Shown: positions 13,214 to 20,178 of the stretch, piece by piece | Position numbering within the stretch: position 1 is the stretch's first letter | Layout of the letters: every line of letters starts with the position of its first letter | From: a virus | Virus record (IMG/VR): IMGVR_UViG_3300044825_001317 | Coordinates: 1 to 37,452 of that record | Length of the DNA: 37,452 nucleotides | Strand: one strand, 5' to 3' | Program-made: the position numbers and the translations under genes | Notes under the pieces: model-generated | What the model was told of the DNA's origin: nothing | Seen by the model: the letters and a program-made list of their open reading frames with translations, nothing else | Databases searched by the model: none

Positions 13214-13384
13214 TGACCATTGACCATCTGACCACTGCCCTGGCGTATGACCATCTGACCACTGACCATCTGACCATTGGCATGACCACTAGGCGTGACC
13301 CATGACCCATGACCATCTGACCACTGAACATGACCACTTGACATGACCACTTAACTTGTTAATCTGACCACCGTCATCTGACCA
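13214..13384 (+). repeat. Array of TGACCA/TGACCC repeats
   Basis: The hexamer TGACC(A/C) occurs about 16 times in 171 bases, starting at 13214, 13221, 13229, 13248, 13256, 13263, 13271, 13283, 13296, 13303, 13310, 13318, 13331, 13344, 13365 and 13379. Typical spacing is 7-8 or 12-14 bases. Many copies lie within a longer unit TGACCATCTGACCACTG. The density is far above chance. It is upstream of a rightward operon, so iterons for a replication initiator or a cooperative operator are the main possibilities. Confidence 0.85.
13338..13365 (+). promoter_or_regulatory. Candidate promoter of the rightward 13399-14877 operon
   Basis: TTGACA (13338-13343) is followed by a 16-base spacer and TAATCT (13360-13365), about 34 bases before the first start. 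It lies inside the TGACCA array, so a protein binding these repeats would regulate it. The -35 is perfect and the -10 weak. Confidence 0.4.
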
Positions 13385-13398
13385 CTGGAGATATGCAA

Positions 13399-13686
13399 AT
13401 GGATATGCTTCCTCGTGACATCGTAGACCTGTGCGGGATCGTAATGGGCGCCCCTGCCCCTGCCTGTACCCGCAGAGGCGTAGACCCATCCCCCCTGACC
13501 ATGACCCAAGAAGACGACGGGATCTACACCCTGTCCTACCGTGGGGCCGTGCTGGGCTGGATTGGATCGCTGGGGACTGACCGGACCGAGGGGAAAGCGT
13601 ACAGGGCGATCACTGCCTCTGGCGCGGTCCATCATTGCTACTCATTGGCCACGGCCAAGAACACCATCATCGCAGCCGCAATCTAA
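13399..13686 (+). CDS. Hypothetical protein
   Basis: A 95-residue protein with DMLPRDIVDLCGIVMGAPA, a central beta-rich QEDDGIYTLSYRGAVLGWIG and an end with AITASGAVHHCYSLATAKN. The ATG at 13399 is preferred over the one at 13393 because CTGGAG then stands at the right distance. It is the first gene of a rightward operon that includes a cytosine methyltransferase. No family is recognised. Confidence 0.55.
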   Translation: MDMLPRDIVDLCGIVMGAPAPACTRRGVDPSPLTMTQEDDGIYTLSYRGAVLGWIGSLGTDRTEGKAYRAITASGAVHHCYSLATAKNTIIAAAI

Positions 13687-13697
13687 GGAGAATGACC

Positions 13698-13913
13698 ATG
13701 GACGATGATATGATCTACGAAACCTTCGCCGCCGAATATGACGCATTTCTGGAAATGAACCCGGACTTAGACAAACTAGACGGTAGCGCAGAAGAAATGC
13801 TGATGTTCTGTCTTGACCTGAACCCTCGCCAGAGGGCGTGGTTGGAAGACTTCTGCGCCCGATTTGACGCCGCGATGGAACAATCCATCGACCACGCGAA
13901 AGAACTGGAGTGA
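13698..13913 (+). CDS. Small acidic protein
   Basis: Seventy-one residues, strongly acidic and helical: MDDDMIYETFAAEYDAFLEM, then EEMLMFCLDLNPRQRAWLED. The start at 13698 has an AAGGAG at the proper distance, while the ATG at 13692 is too close. Acidic helical proteins of this size can be DNA mimics or anti-defence inhibitors. Nothing beyond composition supports that here. Confidence 0.55.
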   Translation: MDDDMIYETFAAEYDAFLEMNPDLDKLDGSAEEMLMFCLDLNPRQRAWLEDFCARFDAAMEQSIDHAKELE

Positions 13914-13918
13914 TAGCT

Positions 13919-14287
13919 ATGGTTAAGAACAAGTTCGACCCGAAAGAACCAGTCAAGTTCCGCGACGCGCCCGAGAAGGTGCGCGTTCTGGCGACAGATC
14001 TGAAGTCTGACCGTCCTATCATCATCGCCACGATGAAACCTGATGGGACAGAATGGTGGGGTCGCAGATATCCTGATGGTCGGCTTGAGCACGACCGAGA
14101 TAGTGACTACGACCTTGTGAACGTGCCGAGGGAGCACGAGGTGTGGATCAATTTGTACGACAGTAAAGACGGAATTGGTAGGTTTTATGGTTTTGCGTAC
14201 TCGTCGCGAGAAACCGCAGATGAAATCTTTGGCGCCAATCGCACTGCCTGCGTCCGCGTCAAATTCACCGAGGGAGAGGGGCTGTGA
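13919..14287 (+). CDS. Hypothetical protein
   Basis: The 122-residue product has a basic N-terminus (MVKNKFDPKEPVKFRDAP), a beta-rich core (PIIIATMKPDGTEWWGRRYP) and a C-terminal DEIFGANRTACVRVKFTEG. A GGAG sequence lies eight bases before the ATG at 13919. It overlaps the methyltransferase start (GTG) by four bases, so the two are translated together. No family recognised. Confidence 0.55.
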   Translation: MVKNKFDPKEPVKFRDAPEKVRVLATDLKSDRPIIIATMKPDGTEWWGRRYPDGRLEHDRDSDYDLVNVPREHEVWINLYDSKDGIGRFYGFAYSSRETADEIFGANRTACVRVKFTEGEGL

Positions 14288-14877
14288 AGGTTCTTATAGC
14301 CTGCGAGTTTAGCGGGACCGTGCGGGACGCCTTTCGTGCCCTTGGGCATGAGGCCGTCTCGTGCGACCTTCTGCCAACGCTTAAGCCCGGCTCCCACTAC
14401 GAAGGCGACGTTCGGGACATCCTGAACGCCAACTGGGATCTGATGATCGCTCACCCGCCCTGTACCTACCTGTCAGCCAGCGGCTTACACTGGAACAAAC
14501 GCAAACCAGAACGCGCTGCCCTGACTGAAGAGGCTATAGCCTTCGTGAAGCTTCTAGCTGAGGCGCCTATCCCCAAGATTGCCATAGAGAACCCGATAGG
14601 CTGCCTCTCCACCCGCTGGCGCAAGCCGGACCAATGGATACAACCATATCAATTCGGGGATGATGCCAGCAAGGCAACCTGCTTATGGCTCAAGGGGCTA
14701 CCCCTTCTGGAAAAGACAGGCTACTTCCCCCCTCGTGTTGTCGAAGGGAAGCTGCGCTGGGGCAACCAGACTGACAGCGGACAGAATAGGCTTGGGCCAT
14801 CCAAGGACCGATGGGCCAAACGGTCCATCACATATCCGGGCATAGCCAAAGCGATGGCTGAACAGTGGGGGGCTTGA
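14284..14877 (+). CDS. Cytosine-5 type DNA methyltransferase-like protein
   Basis: This 197-residue protein starts with a GTG that overlaps the preceding stop. It has an N-terminal SAM-binding strand and loop (VLIACEFSGTVRDAF), the catalytic PPC motif at residues 58-60 within HPPCTYLSAS and an ENP motif at 102-104 (IENPIG). PPC plus ENP in this order is the C5-cytosine methyltransferase signature. The protein is much shorter than typical DNA methyltransferases (300-400 residues), so the target-recognition domain is reduced. It probably protects phage DNA or marks it. Some phage proteins in this family are annotated only as SAM-dependent methyltransferases. Confidence 0.75.
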   Translation: MKVLIACEFSGTVRDAFRALGHEAVSCDLLPTLKPGSHYEGDVRDILNANWDLMIAHPPCTYLSASGLHWNKRKPERAALTEEAIAFVKLLAEAPIPKIAIENPIGCLSTRWRKPDQWIQPYQFGDDASKATCLWLKGLPLLEKTGYFPPRVVEGKLRWGNQTDSGQNRLGPSKDRWAKRSITYPGIAKAMAEQWGA

Positions 14878-14890
14878 TGCCCCCCTTTTT
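14867..14890 (+). terminator. Rho-independent terminator
   Basis: GGGGGGC (14867-14873) and GCCCCCC (14879-14885) form a seven-base-pair stem with a five-base loop followed by TTTTT. The stop codon of the methyltransferase is inside the hairpin. It ends the rightward 13399-14877 operon, and the convergent primase gene stops just after it. Confidence 0.85.
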
Positions 14891-15827
14891 ATTTGACCAA
14901 TCGCAGTGACGGCTTGGGCATAGTGGACCGATGAACATCGTTCCAATCCTCGCCAACCTCCGGCGGAATCAGCACTTCCACGTCCAGCTTGTGCTGGACC
15001 GAAAGCCGGTTGGCCAGATGATACGCTTTGGCCTGACCCGAGAAATTCGCATCGTTGTCCGCGAATATTAAAATTCGCCGGGCGATTTTCGGCGGCTCCC
15101 ACTTGGCGAGGATCGTCTTGTTGATGCACGCCCAGACCGGCACCCCGTATAGGATGGATGCGCTCAGGGCTGTTTCTATCCCTTCCGCAACCCCCATAAC
15201 CTCCGCAGCCGGTGACAGCCTTATGGCGCAACCGTCCGGCAACTTGCCCGGCATAACCCGGCGCTGCTTCTCCACCGACGCCTTCTGACCGTCAGGCGTT
15301 AACAAGGTGATGTGCAGATTGACTGCCCGGTCGTCATGTGTGACCACCTTGGCAACCATGGCTGGGTGGCTTCTTCCATCAGAGAAAACACCAGTATGCT
15401 CTCTGAGCGCATTAGAAGGCCATGGACGGCCAATGCGTGCTCTCAGGTACCTGACAGCCGCCCCATCGTCAGACAGGCTTCCTGAGCTTTCCCAGAGGCG
15501 GCGCATGGCATTCCGCTGCTGCACCTCCTCCGGGTCCGCGGCCCTGGGGATGATAGGCCGCTCGACGCCCAGCAACCGCTCCACCTCCGCGGCGATGTCC
15601 ACGAACGCCTTGCCGGTCACATTGCTGGCGAGGTTGAAGCCGTCTCCAGCCCCGCACGAATTGCAGATGTACCCGCCGCCGTCGTGCTGATTATCCCAGC
15701 GGAAGCGGTCTGCCCCGCCGCAGATGGGGCATGGACCATGGCTGTTCTTCAGGAACCTGCTGTCCACGCCTAAGGCAGGAAGCAGCATTCGCCAATGACC
15801 CCGCGCCAGATCAGAAAGCTTCGTCAT
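14889..15827 (-). CDS. DNA primase with zinc ribbon and Toprim domain
   Basis: A 312-residue primase. A zinc ribbon with Cys33, Cys36, Cys55 and Cys58 (CPICGG and CNSCGAG) sits near the N-terminus and recognises the template. The Toprim domain shows GVAEGIETALSA (Glu215) and the acidic FADND at 255-259, the catalytic metal sites. The start at 15827 overlaps the helicase stop as ATGA, so primase and helicase are translated together. The C-terminal DnaB-type helicase of T7 gp4 is absent; the separate SF2 helicase next door may partly take its place. Confidence 0.9.
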   Translation of the reverse strand: MTKLSDLARGHWRMLLPALGVDSRFLKNSHGPCPICGGADRFRWDNQHDGGGYICNSCGAGDGFNLASNVTGKAFVDIAAEVERLLGVERPIIPRAADPEEVQQRNAMRRLWESSGSLSDDGAAVRYLRARIGRPWPSNALREHTGVFSDGRSHPAMVAKVVTHDDRAVNLHITLLTPDGQKASVEKQRRVMPGKLPDGCAIRLSPAAEVMGVAEGIETALSASILYGVPVWACINKTILAKWEPPKIARRILIFADNDANFSGQAKAYHLANRLSVQHKLDVEVLIPPEVGEDWNDVHRSTMPKPSLRLVK

Positions 15828-17299
15828 GCCACCCTCCCCGTCTTCTCGCGGCGCTTGGCCTTCTTGATGTTGTAGTGCCTGATCCAAGCCTCAGTCTCTG
15901 GGCTAATCATGCGAGCCATGCGCTTGCCGAACGAATTAGACGGACCCGCGCCGAACCTGTCCTTGTAAGCCCAATAGGCCCAGCCGTGCTTGTAGCCCCG
16001 CATGAAAGCGTGAAGCAGCAGCTCACTGTAGAACACGCTCTTCTTGTGCGCTGGCCAGTCTTGGACCTTCAGTTTCTTGTCGCGGGTTAACTCGTGCAGG
16101 TCGCCCTCTTCGACATCCACCTGTGACTTCGCCTCTGGGACGAAACCGCACGCTGCGCATACCCGCATCTTCGGCGGCCTCAAGAAGCTGCACTTAGGGC
16201 ACTCCTTGGGAAGCGGCAGCGTCTTGGCGGACGATGCCTTCTTCTGACCATCGTCCAGCTCAGGCTTGGATATGTCGGTGACGAAGCCCAAGCGCAGCGT
16301 AGTGTCGCTATGGTCAAGGATAAGGCAGTAGTCTTTGCCCGGAGCGGTCCTGAGCCCTCGCCCAATCATCTGGACGAAAAGAATCTCTGACTTCGTAGGC
16401 CGCGCCAGAATGATGCAGCGAACATCTGCGTCGAAGCCGGTCGTCAGGACGCCCACGTTGCAGATGATCTTAGTCTGTCCAGATTGGAATCGTTCTACGA
16501 TTTCGTTCCGCTCGTGCCTGTCGGTGTAGGCGTCCATGTACTCGGCCACGACGCCCGCCTCTTGGAACAGGGTCTGAATGTGCTTTGCGTGGACCCGGTT
16601 GACGGCGAAGCAGATCGTCGGACGGTTCTCGCCCTTCTCCAGCCATGTTGACACGATGTCAGCGACCAGCGGGCGCTTGTCCATGGCGTCACCCAGTCCA
16701 CGCAGATCGTAGTCCCCGGCGAGAGTCTTGACCCCGCCAAGGTCGGGATGAGACGGAGCGAAGGTCTTAAAATCGGATAAATGCCCCCTGTTAATCAGAT
16801 CCTGAGTCGTCGTGCAGACGATCAGCTTGTCCCAGCGGCCTTCTGCCCCCATGCCCTTGGACCAAGGTGTCGCGGTCAGGCCGACGAACGGGACGCGCTC
16901 CCACGCTGCGTTCTGCATCCACTTGTCGTAGATCTTGAACATGACGTGAGCCTCATCGACGATGACCAGATCAGCCATCGGGATGGTTCGCCGCGCCAGC
17001 GTTTGGACCGAGCAGACCTGCACAGGCTGGTGACGATCCGTCATCTCGTGCGCGCCCTGCATCACCCCGATGTCGTGGATGCCGACGCCACGGAACCGCT
17101 CGACGGTCTGGTCGATTAGGCTGATGGCTGGGACGGTAAAGATTACCCGCTTACCCTTCTCACGGGCCATGCGAATGATCTCAGCGGCGAGGATGGTCTT
17201 TCCCGCGCCAGTGGGAGCCTGAATGACGGGCCTCCTGGACCCCTGCCTCAGCGCCTCTCTCAGTTGGTCGATAGCCCCGACCTGATAGTCTCTTAGCAT
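15824..17299 (-). CDS. SF2 DEAH-type helicase with C-terminal zinc ribbon
   Basis: A 491-residue superfamily 2 helicase. Motif I is APTGAGKT at residues 28-35, motif II DEAH at 115-118, motif III TATP at 142-145 and motif VI QMIGRGLR at 310-317. A four-cysteine ribbon (C367, C370, C381, C384) follows, then a unique C-terminal helical domain. This is the phage recombination/replication-remodelling type of helicase. ATP-dependent unwinding or branch migration is expected. The start has a TGGAG Shine-Dalgarno sequence. It is cotranscribed with the primase. Confidence 0.92.
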   Translation of the reverse strand: MLRDYQVGAIDQLREALRQGSRRPVIQAPTGAGKTILAAEIIRMAREKGKRVIFTVPAISLIDQTVERFRGVGIHDIGVMQGAHEMTDRHQPVQVCSVQTLARRTIPMADLVIVDEAHVMFKIYDKWMQNAAWERVPFVGLTATPWSKGMGAEGRWDKLIVCTTTQDLINRGHLSDFKTFAPSHPDLGGVKTLAGDYDLRGLGDAMDKRPLVADIVSTWLEKGENRPTICFAVNRVHAKHIQTLFQEAGVVAEYMDAYTDRHERNEIVERFQSGQTKIICNVGVLTTGFDADVRCIILARPTKSEILFVQMIGRGLRTAPGKDYCLILDHSDTTLRLGFVTDISKPELDDGQKKASSAKTLPLPKECPKCSFLRPPKMRVCAACGFVPEAKSQVDVEEGDLHELTRDKKLKVQDWPAHKKSVFYSELLLHAFMRGYKHGWAYWAYKDRFGAGPSNSFGKRMARMISPETEAWIRHYNIKKAKRREKTGRVA

Positions 17300-17367
17300 G
17301 TCATACTCCAGTTTATGTTAGACTTGGGCTTATCTGTTACTTATAGGTTGTTATAGACTCCTATTAC

Positions 17368-17736
17368 TCAACCTCTGGCGCGGAATCTTAATATGTTGGT
17401 ACTCCTGTTTAACGGTAACCGTTTATGGCACTCTATTGGAGTGGGGGGGCACTCTATTGGAGTGGGGGTGGCCCCAACTGCCAAGATAAAGATATTGGAC
17501 GATTGCCCATAGGACTTTATCTGCGCTTCCCTCCTGACAAGCCCAAGCTTCTGAAGGTTAACTACAGCCTTCCTCGCCTGTGCCTGCGACATCCCACAGT
17601 CATCTGCCAGCTTAGAGATCGACGGGAAGCATGAGTTGGTTTTAGGGTCAGCCCGGTTGGCTAACATCATCAGGGCTATCTTTTCGGGCCAACGAAGCTT
17701 TATTTCTGAGGCCCAGCTTAAGGCTTTGTAGGACAT
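17368..17736 (-). CDS. Helix-turn-helix protein, phage replication/regulatory type
   Basis: The 122-residue protein begins MSYKALSWASEIKLRW and has a winged-helix HTH core (CFPSISKLADDCGMSQAQAR, then LQKLGLVRREA). This is the HTH_36-type layout common to phage replication initiators and regulators. It stands directly upstream of the helicase and primase, which supports a replication role. A longer start at 17814 is possible but would include an operator-like dyad, so 17736 with its CGGAG sequence is preferred. The C-terminus carries a small tandem repeat (TPIEC twice). Confidence 0.7.
   Translation of the reverse strand: MSYKALSWASEIKLRWPEKIALMMLANRADPKTNSCFPSISKLADDCGMSQAQARKAVVNLQKLGLVRREAQIKSYGQSSNIFILAVGATPTPIECPPTPIECHKRLPLNRSTNILRFRARG
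17429..17464 (+). repeat. Two 21-base tandem repeats with internal dyad
   Basis: CACTCTATTGGAGTG occurs at 17429-17443 and again at 17450-17464, 21 bases apart. Each copy is itself an inverted repeat (CACTC/GAGTG). On the - strand it lies in the C-terminal coding part of the HTH gene, encoding TPIEC twice. It may be a simple in-frame duplication or a binding site for the protein itself. Confidence 0.6.
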
Positions 17737-17782
17737 TGACGAACGTCTCCGAATATTCCGGGACGCCGACGCTTGCCAATTA

Positions 17783-17812
17783 GGCTGAACAGCTATATTA
17801 ATTTGTTCAGCC
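17783..17812. promoter_or_regulatory. Operator-like dyad upstream of the HTH gene
   Basis: GGCTGAACA (17783-17791) and TGTTCAGCC (17804-17812) are a perfect nine-base inverted repeat around a 12-base AT-rich centre. It lies about 47 bases upstream of the HTH start at 17736. Its symmetry and AT-rich spacer are typical of a dimeric repressor site, possibly autoregulation by the HTH protein. Confidence 0.55.
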
Positions 17813-17843
17813 AACCGGCTTTGCGAGCGGCGGTTGGGGACCG

Positions 17844-17879
17844 GAGGCTCTGGGGTGTGGTGGTGCTCCCCAGAGCCTC
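17844..17879. terminator. Strong stem-loop, possible terminator
   Basis: GAGGCTCTGGGG (17844-17855) pairs perfectly with CCCCAGAGCCTC (17868-17879), a 12-base-pair stem. The + strand continues with ATTCTTTT, which would suit termination of a rightward transcript. The adjacent genes run leftward and the - strand shows no T-run. It sits between the end of the 17897-18142 gene and the HTH gene, so it may be a terminator acting in either direction. Confidence 0.5.
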
Positions 17880-17896
17880 ATTCTTTTCAGGCTACC

Positions 17897-18142
17897 TCAT
17901 CCCGACTTCGTGGACAAGGGTTGACTCAAGGCGGCCTTTATTCGGCTTTCATTGGCCTTCAACCATTTCAGCGTCTGCAACGCTGCATTTAAATTGATAA
18001 GCCTTGCCTCTTTAATTCTGGCCTCTATAGGCTCCCGTTTTCCCTTTGCGATCAGATCGTTAATGATCTCTATGGTGCCGCGCAGGTTTACGTACTCTGT
18101 TTCAACGGCTGTAATTTGTTCGTCCAAAGATATTTTTGTCAT
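17897..18142 (-). CDS. Small helical protein
   Basis: An 81-residue, mostly helical protein starting MTKISLDEQITAVETEYVN, with GTIEIINDLIAKGKREPIE and LNAALQTLKWLKANESRIKA. Its start overlaps the end of the methyltransferase gene by four bases. The composition suggests a coiled coil or helical bundle. Nothing identifies its function. Confidence 0.55.
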   Translation of the reverse strand: MTKISLDEQITAVETEYVNLRGTIEIINDLIAKGKREPIEARIKEARLINLNAALQTLKWLKANESRIKAALSQPLSTKSG

Positions 18143-18666
18143 CGCCTCCCCCAGAAAACTGTCGGCCCGGTCGCATTGGCGTCGAATAAATACCAGCAGC
18201 AGTTGTCCATGCCGGTATTGGCGCTGCCTTCAATCCATTTGACCCGGCCCACCGACACGATGGCCCGACAAATCCTCAGATGTGGCGCGGCCTGAGCCGT
18301 ATGCATCCAATCTGCATCAAACAGCAGCCACGTCGGGACCAAAGCTGAGCACCGCTCTATGATTTGGTGCAGCGGTGGGCGGTCCCAGGGCGGGTTGGTG
18401 ATGATGGCTTCCGCCCCATTCAGGTCGTACTTCGTGATCCACGCAGCATCGTGCTGGCGGATCTCGGGCCGCAAGGGCATGACATCGAACGCCGACACGC
18501 ACACATGGCTGTCCACATCAAGGTGCCCAATGAGGACACCTTCCCCGGCGCAGGGCTCGCAGTAGTGCGTGCCCGGCTTCAGGTGGGGGAGCAGTGGCAG
18601 GACGGCGGATCTGGGTGTCGGGTAGTAGTCTAACCTCTTGCGTTGGAAGTCTGATCTCTTACCCAT
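18139..18666 (-). CDS. DNA adenine-type methyltransferase-like protein
   Basis: A 175-residue protein with a SAM-binding motif EPCAGEG at residues 37-43 and the catalytic NPPW at 91-94 (TNPPWDRPP), the layout of N6-adenine/N4-cytosine class methyltransferases. The protein is shorter than stand-alone adenine methyltransferases such as Dam, so it is a compact phage form. Substrate specificity cannot be read from sequence. It is part of the leftward primase-helicase operon. Modification of phage DNA, possibly anti-restriction, is the most likely role. Confidence 0.75.
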   Translation of the reverse strand: MGKRSDFQRKRLDYYPTPRSAVLPLLPHLKPGTHYCEPCAGEGVLIGHLDVDSHVCVSAFDVMPLRPEIRQHDAAWITKYDLNGAEAIITNPPWDRPPLHQIIERCSALVPTWLLFDADWMHTAQAAPHLRICRAIVSVGRVKWIEGSANTGMDNCCWYLFDANATGPTVFWGRR

Positions 18667-18667
18667 C

Positions 18668-19429
18668 TCAGGCCACCAGCTTGTACTTTTTGCGGTCGTC
18701 GATCCACTCGCGATCGGCGTTCACGAACACGGGCGGGATGAAGATGGTCTTAACCTCAGACCTTCCCTCGCCAAAGCGTTGCCTGCGAACGTGACCGCGC
18801 CTCAGATGCGCACGGACTGGGCCGCGTGATCCACCCTGCGACCGATGCGTCTCTGTGATTCGCCCAATGGAGATGTAGGTTGTCGTGGAGTAGGTCTTGG
18901 AATCCTCACGAGCTTGTTTTGACTTGGCGCGGGGAGTGTTTTCAACGACCTTCCGGTCACAGTTTTTCGTGACCAGAAGCGTGATTAGGGTCTTGTAAAC
19001 AAACAAGTCCATAGTTTCACTTAGGTCTCTGGGCATTTGTGTGACCAAATTAAACGGCAGCGCATCTTTGCCGTCCCCTAAATACGTTCTTGTCCGATAG
19101 TCATATTCATCCCGCCCAAAGACTGTTTTCTTCCCCCTGAATTGATATTCCACCACCAAGGGCTTGTGCGCGAACCCCTTAATCCAATCGGGGAAATCAT
19201 CTATGTTCGGAAGTTCATCCCCCGTCTTAACGACATAATTCCGCGTGGCTTCAACGAACGAGCCAAACGGGGCACGCACGAAGAAATGCGGAAACGGCGG
19301 ATGAATCACACATGCGATCCGCATGTCTTCAAAAGTGTCTTCAACGTCTGCAAAATTAATCGTCTTCCAGACGCTCGTGGGGATGTCAAAGATTGGCGGC
19401 TTTGCCTGATTTGGAAGCTTGTTCGACAT
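18668..19429 (-). CDS. Conserved phage protein of unknown function
   Basis: The 253-residue protein has an N-terminal part rich in aromatic residues (SVWKTINFADVEDTFEDM, HPPFPHFFVRAPFGSF) and a conserved-looking C-terminal block with GPVRAHLRRGHVRRQRFG and FIPPVFVNADREW. A histidine/arginine block of this form is found in other phage hypothetical proteins. The start at 19429 has a CTGGAG Shine-Dalgarno sequence. It overlaps rusA by 44 bases. A nucleic-acid-binding role is possible because of the basic region. Confidence 0.6.
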   Translation of the reverse strand: MSNKLPNQAKPPIFDIPTSVWKTINFADVEDTFEDMRIACVIHPPFPHFFVRAPFGSFVEATRNYVVKTGDELPNIDDFPDWIKGFAHKPLVVEYQFRGKKTVFGRDEYDYRTRTYLGDGKDALPFNLVTQMPRDLSETMDLFVYKTLITLLVTKNCDRKVVENTPRAKSKQAREDSKTYSTTTYISIGRITETHRSQGGSRGPVRAHLRRGHVRRQRFGEGRSEVKTIFIPPVFVNADREWIDDRKKYKLVA

Positions 19430-19778
19430 TGACGCTCTCCAGTAAGATTTCACATTCCGGGCCTGATTTAACCCATCCAGCCTCTAGTCGTTCGCACAGG
19501 TGATCGCTCTCTACGACGCCCATATGGACCAGCGAATCACTCACGGCTTTAAACAAGTTGTCTAAGTCACGTCTACGCTTGTCAGGGCGGCGCAGGTTGA
19601 CAGTCAGCCGGTAAGGGCCGGTGATCTTCCTGCCTTTCGCCTGCTGAAGGATCGCCCATTCAGCGTGGCGCTTCCATTCCACATACTTAGCGGATCGGTG
19701 CATCCCTCCTTTTGCTGTCGTCCTCCACAGACGGTTCACACTCGGCGGGAACGGGAGGATCAGGTAAATTCTTTCCAC
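19386..19778 (-). CDS. rusA: RusA-type Holliday junction resolvase
   Basis: This 130-residue protein starts at a GTG (19778) giving ERIYLILPFPPSVNRLWR, the typical RusA N-terminus. It has RRPDKRRRDLDNLFKAVSDS with the conserved DLDN and a later HMGVVESD, the metal-binding aspartates of RusA near positions 71, 73 and 92. RusA cleaves four-way DNA junctions during recombination and packaging. The GTG is preceded by a GGGAGGA Shine-Dalgarno sequence. A longer start at 19814 would include unrelated upstream sequence. The gene overlaps the preceding gene by 92 bases. Confidence 0.88.
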   Translation of the reverse strand: MERIYLILPFPPSVNRLWRTTAKGGMHRSAKYVEWKRHAEWAILQQAKGRKITGPYRLTVNLRRPDKRRRDLDNLFKAVSDSLVHMGVVESDHLCERLEAGWVKSGPECEILLESVNVEQASKSGKAANL

Positions 19779-19905
19779 GATGCTCTTCCTCCCGCGCCAT
19801 GTGCAAGGCTGCAACCACAGCGGCCTCTTTCACGCCAAGTGCCCTAGCGATCTGCGCCGTGTCCATTCCAGACCGGAACTTACGAAGCAGTGCTTTTGGG
19901 TCCAA
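19687..19905 (-). CDS. Small HTH protein with disordered tail
   Basis: A 72-residue product (TTG start at 19905) with an HTH-type segment LLRKFRSGMDTAQIARALGV and a charged, disordered-looking C-terminus (KNLPDPPVPAECEPSVEDD). It lies between the Cro-like gene and rusA and overlaps both. An inner ATG at 19866 would remove part of the first helix. The large overlap with rusA (92 bases) is the main doubt. Confidence 0.45.
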   Translation of the reverse strand: MDPKALLRKFRSGMDTAQIARALGVKEAAVVAALHMAREEEHRGKNLPDPPVPAECEPSVEDDSKRRDAPIR

Positions 19906-20092
19906 AAACGTCTGGCCTCAGTTCGTGGGGCTGCAATCCGGTCATCTCAGAGATAGCAGAGAGATGCCTCATCGGAATCTTGGTCCAACGGCTCACCGCT
20001 TGGCGGCTGATACCCAGGTGTGCAGCCAGCTTCACGGCGTTCCCACACTTAAAGAGAACAGCCATAATGGCTGGATCGCGGTCGTACCTCAT
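19880..20092 (-). CDS. Cro-like/YdaS-type repressor
   Basis: Seventy residues with NAVKLAAHLGISRQAVSRW, a clean helix-turn-helix, and the following IPMRHLSAISEMTGLQPHEL, matching small Cro/YdaS-type regulators. It begins at 20092 after a CAGGAG Shine-Dalgarno sequence and is transcribed divergently from the recombination operon that starts at 20179. Cro-like proteins bind operators between divergent promoters, so it probably controls the early switch there. It is the first gene of the leftward replication transcript. Confidence 0.75.
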   Translation of the reverse strand: MRYDRDPAIMAVLFKCGNAVKLAAHLGISRQAVSRWTKIPMRHLSAISEMTGLQPHELRPDVFGPKSTAS

Positions 20093-20121
20093 GCTTCAGC
20101 TCCTGTTTGTCAATTTTCTGG

Positions 20122-20155
20122 TTGACTTATTAACTCAGGTCAATCATAAAGTCAA
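20122..20155. promoter_or_regulatory. Overlapping divergent promoters with GTCAA half sites
   Basis: On the + strand TTGACT (20122-20127), a 17-base spacer and CATAAA (20145-20150) form a good promoter for the genes from 20179. On the - strand TTGACT (20155-20150), a 17-base spacer and TAATAA (20132-20127) form a weaker promoter for the Cro-like gene. The two occupy the same DNA. TTGAC/GTCAA half sites recur at 20108, 20122, 20139 and 20151, so a dimeric repressor could control both. Confidence 0.5.
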
Positions 20156-20178
20156 AGCCCACTACGGCGGAGGTCAAT

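Noticed and set aside
13214-13384. CRISPR-like array
   Set aside because: The repeat unit is only 6-17 bases with no unique spacers of constant length and no cas genes nearby.
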